Assembly: GCA_937982505.1 (NCBI GenBank)
Contig: CALJLV010000120.1
Span: 1 to 7,412 of the forward strand
DNA length: 7,412 bases
DNA from: an uncultured Desulfobacteraceae bacterium
GTDB taxonomy: Bacteria > Desulfobacterota > Desulfobacteria > Desulfobacterales > UBA2174
Direction: 5' to 3'
Made by a program: the position numbers and the translations under genes. The notes beneath the pieces are model-generated. The model was not told the origin of the DNA, did not search any database, and saw only the letters and a list, made by a program, of their open reading frames with translations. Positions 1 to 6,198 of this stretch are shown piece after piece. Every line of letters starts with the position of its first letter. The first letter of the stretch is position 1.

Positions 1-1540
1 CCAGATATCCGCTTTCGCTTCCCTGTTGTTGCACGCCAAGGATCCGCAGCGGCACGCGGTTGCGCATGTTCCGGGCCGCGGCATAAGCCTTTTCAAAACT
101 GGAAAATCGCTCCAGGAGAATCCAGTAGGGCTGGAGGCCCGGCGCCGCTTCGGCCTTGATCGCCGGAAAATGGATCATCTGACCCCGCAGGATCCGGTTT
201 GGGTTTTGAATGGATGGATTGTGCCGGACGATGCGCTGGATCAGGGATGGATTGCAGGTCCCGTAAATCGTTTCAACCATGGACCAAAGCGTTTCATCGT
301 TTTGTACACGGAGGCCCCCGAGGCTCGCGGCAGGGGCTTTCTCGTCCGTTTTCAACGCCACGCTCGTCTCCGGCAGGGGTGCGGAAACTTGCGCTGCGGC
401 GGTTTCAAGCGGTTTCTGGGCCGCGTTTTCCCGGTTCTGCCCGTTGTCGGGGGGTGCCGATTCCGGCGCTTCCCGGGCCTCCTCCGGAGGGCTGATGGCC
501 GCCTGGGCTTCCACCCCAAAGGCCTTGGAAGGCGGAGCGGCTTCCCGGGCGGGCTGGCCGACGGCCAGGGGCGGAGTCGGCCGGGCGATGAGAACGGCCG
601 GGCCGGTCGATCCTCTCCAGCCCGTCCAAAAAAGGACCAACCCGACGCAGACCAGGACCGCCGCTCCCAGGGCCCATGAGAGGCGGTTGAAGCGCGCTGC
701 CGGCTTGAGCGCCGGCAGATGGTGCGATGCCCGGCGCACGATGCCCGGCGTTACCTTGAACTGCCCTCCAATGATGAGGGAAAGCAGGATATTATGGCAC
801 AAATTGACGATTTTGCGCGGGTAGCCACCCGTCAGGGAATGGACTAGCGACAGGGCCCGGCGGGTGAAACCGACGCGGGGCTTCTGCGGGTCGTCGCCCT
901 CCGAACGTTCCAGCCGGTACTTGATGAAAAGGGCCGTCTCCCTGTGCGACAGGGGTAAAAGGCGGTGAAACAGGGCGACCCGGTCGGCGAAATTGGGGTG
1001 CCGGGCCAGGATCTGGTCCATCTCGTTCTGGCCGAAAATGATGATCTGGAGCAGTTTCCGGTCGTTGGTTTCATAGTTGAGCAGTTCTCGGAGGATCTCC
1101 ACGCCGCCCGAGGAGAGCTTTTGCCCCTCGTCCACCACCAGGATCAGCCGCTTCTGCTCGCGAACCCCTTTCCCGAAGAGGTAGTCCTTGATCATTTCCT
1201 TGTGGGCGGTGGCCGTGACGCATCTTTCGGCCTGCTCGTGACCGTTGAACATGGCGTTGAGGGCCGCGAGCATTTCAAGACCGCTCTCGAAGGAGGGGTC
1301 CAGGATCATGTGGATTTCCAGCCCGTCATCTTCGGCGACCGAGCGGATCAGATGCCGGCAGATGGTGGTTTTGCCGGTGCCCACCTCGCCGGCGATCACG
1401 CACAGGCCACGGCCCAGGCGGATGGCGATCTCCAGCTCCTGCAAACACTTGGCGTGTCCGGTGGACCTGAAGAAAAGCCCCGGATCGGGGGTGTTGGAAA
1501 AGGGTTCCCGTGTCAGATTGAGGAGTTTATAGTATTCCAT
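1..1540 (-). CDS. ExeA/MshM-like AAA+ ATPase with C-terminal LysM and SPOR-like domains (3' end cut off by window)
   Basis: At least 513 residues, open through base 1. The N-terminal half is an ExeA/GspA/MshM-type AAA+ ATPase. It begins MEYYKLLNLTREPFSNTPDP, close to the usual opening of this family. Walker A is GEVGTGKT at residues 51-58 (Lys57) and Walker B is LILVVDE at 132-138 (Asp137, Glu138). It also has a family-typical stretch reading LQIIIFGQNEMDQIL and a late TGGYPRKIVNLCHNILL segment. A single membrane helix spans about residues 287-308, followed by a Pro/Ala-rich linker of about 100 residues. A LysM domain follows at about 410-461 (VQNDETLW at its start, ILRGQMIHFPAI at its end). 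A SPOR-like segment starts near residue 472 (YWILLERFSSFEKAYAAA) and is cut by the edge. ExeA is known to help its secretin assemble across peptidoglycan, and the gene follows the secretin gene here. The start is fixed by an in-frame stop at 1562-1564 with no other usable start between. No clear Shine-Dalgarno precedes it. MshM is typically only the ATPase part, so the long periplasmic half is unusual. Confidence 0.9.
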   Translation of the reverse strand, partial: MEYYKLLNLTREPFSNTPDPGLFFRSTGHAKCLQELEIAIRLGRGLCVIAGEVGTGKTTICRHLIRSVAEDDGLEIHMILDPSFESGLEMLAALNAMFNGHEQAERCVTATAHKEMIKDYLFGKGVREQKRLILVVDEGQKLSSGGVEILRELLNYETNDRKLLQIIIFGQNEMDQILARHPNFADRVALFHRLLPLSHRETALFIKYRLERSEGDDPQKPRVGFTRRALSLVHSLTGGYPRKIVNLCHNILLSLIIGGQFKVTPGIVRRASHHLPALKPAARFNRLSWALGAAVLVCVGLVLFWTGWRGSTGPAVLIARPTPPLAVGQPAREAAPPSKAFGVEAQAAISPPEEAREAPESAPPDNGQNRENAAQKPLETAAAQVSAPLPETSVALKTDEKAPAASLGGLRVQNDETLWSMVETIYGTCNPSLIQRIVRHNPSIQNPNRILRGQMIHFPAIKAEAAPGLQPYWILLERFSSFEKAYAAARNMRNRVPLRILGVQQQGSESGYL

Positions 1541-1630
1541 AAAAGTCTGCGGCCCAGCGAATCATCCCCGCGGCCGCGCTCCGTCGGTCGTCAGCCATGC
1601 CCCCCGTTTTCCGGGACCGATCCGTCTCGG

Positions 1631-3175
1631 TCACGCCGGCGGCCTGTGCGGCAGAATCCGCGGGGTGATGAAGATCAGCACCTCTTCCATGATCTGGCCC
1701 CTGGCATCGCGCCTGAACAGGTGGCCCAGCCCGGGAATGTCCTTCAATGCCGGAATCCCATCCTGGCCCTGGGTGCTGCGCTCCTTGGACAAACCGGAGA
1801 TGACGATGGTCTCCTCGTTGGCCACCACCAGGTTGGTTTCGGTCTGCTTCTTGATGATGAAGGGGTTGCCCATCACCGTGCGGCTCAAGTCGACCTCATC
1901 CTTCTTGACCTTGATGGCCAGCTTGAGCTGGTCCGCATCGATGATGTTGGGGGTGATCTCCAGCCGCAGCACGGCATCTTCCCACTCCACGTCCATGGTT
2001 CCGTCCTCGTCGATGCTGGCAAACGGCACCCGCTCCCCATTTTCGGTGAACGCCATCTGGTTGTCCAGGGTGGTGATGGACGGCGAGGAAAGGATGTTCA
2101 GCTTGCCCTCGGATTGCAGCGCCGAGAGCTGAAATTCGAGGATATTGCCGTTGACAATGCCGTACATCAGGCTCAGAGCGCCGCCGCCGCTGGACACGTC
2201 CGCCGGAAAATTGACGATTGGCCCCACCGGGCTGTTGATGTTCCACGGTTCCCGGTCGATGCGCTGGCCGGGGATGATGGCGCCGTCTCCCGGCGACATG
2301 TAAAAGCGCTCGTTGTTGCTGTTGGGGCTTGACCGGTAGCGTCCGCCCCACTGGACACCCAGTTCCCGGGCCGTATCCTTGGTGGTTTCCACGATGTGGG
2401 CCTTGAGCAGGACCTGGGCCCTGGGTTGGTCGAGCTTCTGGATCAGTTTGAGCATGCGTTCGGTATCGTTGCTGATGGCCTGAATGATGAGGGCGTTGTT
2501 GTGCTTGTCCACGGTTACGGATCCCCTGGGCTCGCCCTTCTCATTTTTGGTGAGAAACTTTTCCAGGTTTTCCCTGAGGCCCTCGGCCGTGGCGTACCGG
2601 ATTCGGACCATGGCGGTCTGCAAGGGTTCCAGCTTGCGTGCTTCGGAGAAGGCGGCCAATCTCTCGTTCTGGACACTGTCGATTTCAATATCCTTGCGCA
2701 TGTCCTCGACGCTCATGACCCGAAGGACGTCGCCTACCCAGGTGTAGGTGAGGCCATGGGTGCGCGTTATGCTCATAAAGGCCTGATCCCAGGGCATATT
2801 CTGGATATTGACGCTGATGGCGCCCTTCACGCTGCTGCTCATGACGATGTTCTTGTCGGCCGCCCGGGCGAGGACCCGCATCACCACGCCGATGTCCACA
2901 TCGTGAAATTTCAGACTGACCGGCGTCTTGGGAAAGGGCCGCACCGGCTCGTCGTTCTGTTTTTCGACCTCCGCCTCCTCCAAAGTGGTAAAGATGTCGG
3001 TGACTTCGACGACATTTTCCCGCTCTGGGGGGGAGTAGCCCGTGAATTCCTCGGCCGCCGCGCGCCATTTTTCAAAAAAATCGTCTTTTTGCAGGGTCTT
3101 TTGGGGCGCCTGGGCGCATCCGGCCCAGAAGAGGGCCGTTATCACCGTCGCTGCGATCATGAACGATTTTTTCAT
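1631..3175 (-). CDS. mshL: Type IV pilus / MSHA-type secretin, probable lipoprotein
   Basis: A 514-residue outer-membrane secretin that forms the multimeric pore through which the pilus (or substrate) passes. The N-terminus is a signal peptide ending in a lipobox-like FWAGC with Cys20, so lipidation is likely although Trp at -3 is atypical. A mostly disordered, charged stretch spans about 21-85. An STN/N0 domain follows at about 86-155 (VSLKFHDVDIGVVMRVLARA), then an N1-type ring domain at about 187-250. The secretin domain covers about 258-508. It contains GKLNILSSPSITTLDNQMA at 357-375 and the conserved end IPALKDIPGLGHLF at 474-487. No AMIN domains are present, unlike classical PilQ, and the protein is shorter than PilQ. 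This architecture, with an ExeA-like ATPase next, favours MshL over PilQ. The start has an upstream AGGAG that overlaps the stop of the preceding gene, 7 bases away, suggesting coupled translation. The secretin identity is firm; the exact subfamily is inference. Confidence 0.95.
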   Translation of the reverse strand: MKKSFMIAATVITALFWAGCAQAPQKTLQKDDFFEKWRAAAEEFTGYSPPERENVVEVTDIFTTLEEAEVEKQNDEPVRPFPKTPVSLKFHDVDIGVVMRVLARAADKNIVMSSSVKGAISVNIQNMPWDQAFMSITRTHGLTYTWVGDVLRVMSVEDMRKDIEIDSVQNERLAAFSEARKLEPLQTAMVRIRYATAEGLRENLEKFLTKNEKGEPRGSVTVDKHNNALIIQAISNDTERMLKLIQKLDQPRAQVLLKAHIVETTKDTARELGVQWGGRYRSSPNSNNERFYMSPGDGAIIPGQRIDREPWNINSPVGPIVNFPADVSSGGGALSLMYGIVNGNILEFQLSALQSEGKLNILSSPSITTLDNQMAFTENGERVPFASIDEDGTMDVEWEDAVLRLEITPNIIDADQLKLAIKVKKDEVDLSRTVMGNPFIIKKQTETNLVVANEETIVISGLSKERSTQGQDGIPALKDIPGLGHLFRRDARGQIMEEVLIFITPRILPHRPPA

Positions 3176-3182
3176 GGTAGGC

Positions 3183-3701
3183 CTACTCCTCGATGAAGGC
3201 GTCCTGGTAGGGAATGATGATTTCTTGTTTTTCTCTGTCGGCGCGCAAGATGACCCGATCAGGGGCGATATTCAGGATCAGATGTCTGCCGTCGGCGAGC
3301 ATTTCGCCGGCCTGGTACTCGAGGCCGTTGATGATGGCGATCCGGGTGGTTCCCATCTCGAGATAGCCGGAATACACCGTGGCGGCCCGGATCTGCTCGG
3401 CCGAAGCCACTTCTTCTTGCTCGCCGGCCATCGGCGGCGCCGCGGGAAGCCCCCGCCAGGCATAGATGGGATCGTTGGCCCACGGGGCCGCCGCCGTCCG
3501 CAGGACGTAGTCCTCGTCGTCTTCAAGCGCCGCTTTGGCCGTGGACTGAGAGATGGTGGTGGCCAGGTTCAGCGCCTCGTCCACATTGACGGTGGGCACG
3601 GGCGCCGGCGACTTGACCGCCGGCCGCACAAACAGCTCAAAGGCGCCAATGCCAAGGGCGATGATCATCAAGGCGATGAGCACTTTTTCTCTTTTTTCCA
3701 T
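3183..3701 (-). CDS. PilP/MshK/GspC-like inner-membrane periplasmic linker protein
   Basis: A 172-residue protein with a short cytoplasmic N-terminus (MEKREK), one membrane helix at about 7-25 and a low-complexity periplasmic region rich in Ala, Pro and acidic residues at about 28-104. A compact beta-rich domain follows at about 105-166, with segments such as YSGYLEMGTTRIAIINGLEY and VILRADREKQEIIIPY. That last domain resembles the homology region of PilP/GspC-type proteins, which contacts the N0 domain of the secretin. The position between the PilO-like gene and the secretin is where pilP or mshK is normally found, and this is the strongest support. No lipobox Cys is present, unlike lipoprotein PilP of the pseudomonads, so it is anchored by the helix as in GspC. 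The start is supported by an in-frame stop at 3708-3710 just upstream and by GGTGAGG at 3706-3712. Family assignment rests on context plus fold-like pattern rather than strong sequence identity. Confidence 0.8.
   Translation of the reverse strand: MEKREKVLIALMIIALGIGAFELFVRPAVKSPAPVPTVNVDEALNLATTISQSTAKAALEDDEDYVLRTAAAPWANDPIYAWRGLPAAPPMAGEQEEVASAEQIRAATVYSGYLEMGTTRIAIINGLEYQAGEMLADGRHLILNIAPDRVILRADREKQEIIIPYQDAFIEE
3186..3190 (-). promoter_or_regulatory. Shine-Dalgarno of the secretin gene abutting the PilP-like stop codon
   Basis: Minus-strand AGGAG sits 10 bases before the secretin ATG and runs straight into the TAG stop of the PilP-like gene at 3183-3185. This arrangement favours reinitiation or coupling between the two genes, whose products bind each other in known systems. 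Confidence 0.55.
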
Positions 3702-3783
3702 GGGGCCTCACCGTGTTCTTTGGCTGCCGCTGACATCTGTCAGGCCTGGGTCTTCGGCCAATGGAATCGCTTGCGATGCCGAT

Positions 3784-4323
3784 TTACCCCAGAGACACCC
3801 AGATGCGCATCCGGTATTCGGGCGTCTCGGGCTGGCTTTCAATTTCCAGCAGTTCAATATGATCCAGGCTCGGCCAGGCCGATATCGTCAGCAGAAAACT
3901 GCGAAAACTCTGCAGGTCTCCTGCCAGGCGCCCCTCCAGAAGCAGCCGCGCGGTCTCCTGGGTGACGGACACGGGGACCGGCACGAAAAAGGATTCGGCC
4001 ATTCCGGCCTCATCGGCCATGGTCAACAAAGCCTGGGCGGCGTTGTCCACCTGCACCGGCTCCGGATAGGGCCGCAAGGCCTCGATGATTTCTTCCAGCC
4101 CCCTCTTTTGGTTCATTTTTTGACTGATGCTGGCATGCAGGGGGGTGAAAATCTTCTGCTCTTCGAGCCTGGCCTCGAGGTCCTTGGCCACCGCCTGCAG
4201 GCGTGTCTTTTCGGTTCGAGCCGGAAAGATGCCCAATCCGACGATCACGCCCAGCAGGATCAGGCTGATGCCGATGAAGACGAGGCTGCCTTTGGAGAAT
4301 CGCACCTGGCTAGGTCCGTTCAT
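3784..4323 (-). CDS. PilO/MshJ/GspM-like inner-membrane alignment-complex protein
   Basis: A 179-residue bitopic membrane protein. It has a short cytoplasmic N-terminus, a membrane helix at about 14-34 (LVFIGISLILLGVIVGLGIF) and a charged coiled-coil-prone segment at about 36-85. The C-terminal periplasmic domain spans about 92-178, with alternating strands and helices of the ferredoxin-like kind found in PilO and GspM (LLLEGRLAGDLQSFRSFLLT, then HIELLEIESQ). PilO pairs with PilN in the inner membrane and links the cytoplasmic PilM platform to PilP and the secretin. Here the partner would be the PilN half of the upstream fusion protein. The ATG lies inside the end of that gene, a 14-base overlap, with AGGTGG at 4327-4332 three bases upstream, so the two are probably translationally coupled. 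The primary sequence of this family is poorly conserved; topology, length and gene position carry the call. Confidence 0.85.
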   Translation of the reverse strand: MNGPSQVRFSKGSLVFIGISLILLGVIVGLGIFPARTEKTRLQAVAKDLEARLEEQKIFTPLHASISQKMNQKRGLEEIIEALRPYPEPVQVDNAAQALLTMADEAGMAESFFVPVPVSVTQETARLLLEGRLAGDLQSFRSFLLTISAWPSLDHIELLEIESQPETPEYRMRIWVSLG

Positions 4324-6154
4324 GCGCCACCTGCTTGAGGTTGATATTGATCACGAACCGCAGCACCTGGCCCTCGGATTCGAAATTGACCGTGTTGCTG
4401 GTTTGAATCGTGGTGTCGGCAAAGAGGGGGGAATTGCGGATGCGGAAAAGGTAGCTGGACAGATGGGTCTCGAAATTGATGCCCTCGCCCTTGATGAATC
4501 CGTCCACCACCAGGAAGCGCGCCTGCCGGGCGTCGTGTTGGCCTGTTTCCATGCGCAGATTCAAGAGCCGGATATGCGGCGGGGTTATGGCCGACAATTC
4601 GCTGAGAACGGCCACCGGGACGAATTTTTGAGCGTACTGGCGCAGCCGCGTTGTCCGCTCCAGGTAGTCGGCGGCCAGCCGGTTCATCTGGGCGGACGTA
4701 AGTTGGGGCGACTGGGCATCGATCCGTTGTTGAAGGTCCTTGGTCTGGCGGCGGATCTGGGCGAGATCCCGCTGCGCCTGGAACAAAAAAACGCCGGTGA
4801 TTAATGCCGCGGCCAACAGGCCCGTGCCCATCAGGGCGCCGTTGCGTTTGGCGATCTTTTGCGTTTCGCGGTCCTGGTTGGTGTACAGAAAATTGGGGGT
4901 CACGCCCCTGGCCGAAATGGCCAGTCCCGCCGCCGGGGCCAGCAGGACACGGTCCGAAACGTTCAGCGAGGTGATGTTGGGCGACCCATGGGGCATGGCC
5001 GGGTCCAAAGGGTCCAGGACAATCGTCGTCAGACCGAGCTGATCCTGAAAAAATTCGGCGATCCCGGGCGCGCTGGCCAGGCGGCCGCTCAGATAGAGGC
5101 GGGTCGGTGCCGGATGCCCCAGCACGTTGAAGGAATGGTCGATGGTTCGCTCCACCTGCCGGGCGAGCCGTTCCAGTGCCGGGCTGATCATGTCGAACAG
5201 ATCTTCCGACCGGCTTCCGGCCTCGGCTGATTTTCCCGCCTCCAGACGGGATATCAGCTCCAAGGCGCGTTTCCGGCCCGGGGGGGGCGAAGCGGCGCCA
5301 TGGCCGCGGGGCGCGGATCCCGTGTCGTCGCCGGCGCCGTGGGCCTCCAGGAAGGCTTCCACCATGCTCTCCAGACCGGTTTTGATCGTTCGGCTCAGCA
5401 GAATCCGGTCATGATGGTGCATGTCGATGGCCGAACTTTCCCGGCCGATGCACAGCACGGCAAAGGCGTCCGCTCCCGGATCGACGCGCCGGCCGGCAAA
5501 AAGGTTCTGGATCGCGAAGGAAAAAAGGGTGATCCCCTCCAGGGGGAATCCGGCTCTGACAAAGACCTTTCTGAGAAGGTCGACATCCTCCTGGGGAGCG
5601 GTGAAAACCTCTACGGCAAGTTTCTTGGCGCCGCTTTCGGTGGTTTCGCCCAGGATGCGGAAGTCGAAGGCCGTGGTGTTCTCGTCAAAGCTCTTTTCTC
5701 TTTTGGCCGTCCAGAAAACGGCGTTGTGGACATCCTTTTTGACCTGGGGGACGTTGACTTGCCAGATTTCTCCCCGGTCGGTGGAAATCATGGTCCACAA
5801 GCGCGCATTCTTTATCCCTTCGACACGCTGCAGGGATTGGCGCAGGAAGGAAACGAACTCCGGGCTGTCGAGGGAGGCCTGGGTGCGGATGGCCGCCGTG
5901 ACGACCTGTTCGGCGCGCCAGCCGCCGCCGGTCTTGGTCATTTTGACGGCCCTCAGGCCGTCTTCCAACAATTCGACGCCCACCACGGCCTTGGCGCCGA
6001 AGGGAAGTTTTTTTTTCCCGGGACGGATTCCGGATGGGCGGGGAGAATTCGGCGGTTCGCCCCCTGGAGGCGGATCGGATCCTGTCGGGTCGGTTCCTTT
6101 GCGAATCACATCCAACAGTTTTTCCGTGGAGGAAATCTCTTTCTCCGTTACCAA
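4310..6154 (-). CDS. PilM-PilN (GspL-like) fusion: actin-like cytoplasmic domain joined to membrane-anchored PilN-like domain
   Basis: A 614-residue protein. Residues 1-50 are a disordered, Pro/Gly-rich leader. Residues about 55-415 form a PilM-type actin-like fold. Its first phosphate loop region is AVVGVELLEDGLRAVKM (56-72), its second is around FAVLCIGRESSAIDM (231-245), and an adenosine-site-like RLYLSGRLASAPG lies at 352-364. The linker TPNFLYTNQDRE (419-430) sits where PilN would have its N-terminal PilM-binding motif. A membrane helix covers about 439-459, a coiled-coil-prone stretch about 460-510, and a PilN-like periplasmic domain about 512-607 (VPVAVLSELSAITPPHIRLL). In most type IV pilus systems PilM and PilN are separate; GspL has this joined layout. 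A low-complexity insertion at about 272-296 interrupts the actin-like part. The start is TTG at 6152-6154, chosen because a perfect AGGAGG lies 7 bases upstream. It overlaps the PilO-like gene by 14 bases. Confidence 0.88.
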   Translation of the reverse strand: MVTEKEISSTEKLLDVIRKGTDPTGSDPPPGGEPPNSPRPSGIRPGKKKLPFGAKAVVGVELLEDGLRAVKMTKTGGGWRAEQVVTAAIRTQASLDSPEFVSFLRQSLQRVEGIKNARLWTMISTDRGEIWQVNVPQVKKDVHNAVFWTAKREKSFDENTTAFDFRILGETTESGAKKLAVEVFTAPQEDVDLLRKVFVRAGFPLEGITLFSFAIQNLFAGRRVDPGADAFAVLCIGRESSAIDMHHHDRILLSRTIKTGLESMVEAFLEAHGAGDDTGSAPRGHGAASPPPGRKRALELISRLEAGKSAEAGSRSEDLFDMISPALERLARQVERTIDHSFNVLGHPAPTRLYLSGRLASAPGIAEFFQDQLGLTTIVLDPLDPAMPHGSPNITSLNVSDRVLLAPAAGLAISARGVTPNFLYTNQDRETQKIAKRNGALMGTGLLAAALITGVFLFQAQRDLAQIRRQTKDLQQRIDAQSPQLTSAQMNRLAADYLERTTRLRQYAQKFVPVAVLSELSAITPPHIRLLNLRMETGQHDARQARFLVVDGFIKGEGINFETHLSSYLFRIRNSPLFADTTIQTSNTVNFESEGQVLRFVININLKQVAHERT

Positions 6155-6161
6155 GGTGTCG

Positions 6162-6167
6162 CCTCCT
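6162..6167 (-). promoter_or_regulatory. Strong Shine-Dalgarno deciding the TTG start of the PilM-PilN fusion
   Basis: Reading the minus strand, AGGAGG lies 7 bases before the TTG at 6152-6154, in the 44-base gap after the PilT-like stop codon. This is the best ribosome binding site in the window and it supports the non-ATG start. Confidence 0.75.
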
Positions 6168-6198
6168 GACGGGATGATCCCATATTATGCGCTTTGCA

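Noticed and set aside
1569..1578. Perfect 10-base palindrome CGCGGCCGCG between the secretin and ExeA-like genes
   Set aside because: It is too short and lacks a T-tract, so it is not a credible terminator; no operator family is recognised.
965..2332. Long plus-strand open frame of 455 codons
   Set aside because: It lies antisense to the ExeA-like ATPase start and the secretin, has no recognisable domain, and is explained by G+C-rich codon bias on the opposite strand.
2396..3196. Plus-strand open frame of 266 codons opposite the secretin
   Set aside because: It is a mirror frame of a strongly supported secretin; its His/Gly/Asp-rich composition is typical of antisense translation.
3702..3783. 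82-base gap between the PilO-like and PilP-like genes, inspected for a promoter, terminator or small gene
   Set aside because: Apart from the GGTGAGG ribosome binding site near its end, no hairpin with a T-tract, promoter pair or usable small frame was seen.
5300..6169. Plus-strand open frames of 260-290 codons opposite the PilM-PilN fusion (also 5421-6224)
   Set aside because: Both are antisense to a gene with clear domain structure, overlap each other in different frames and show no family motifs.
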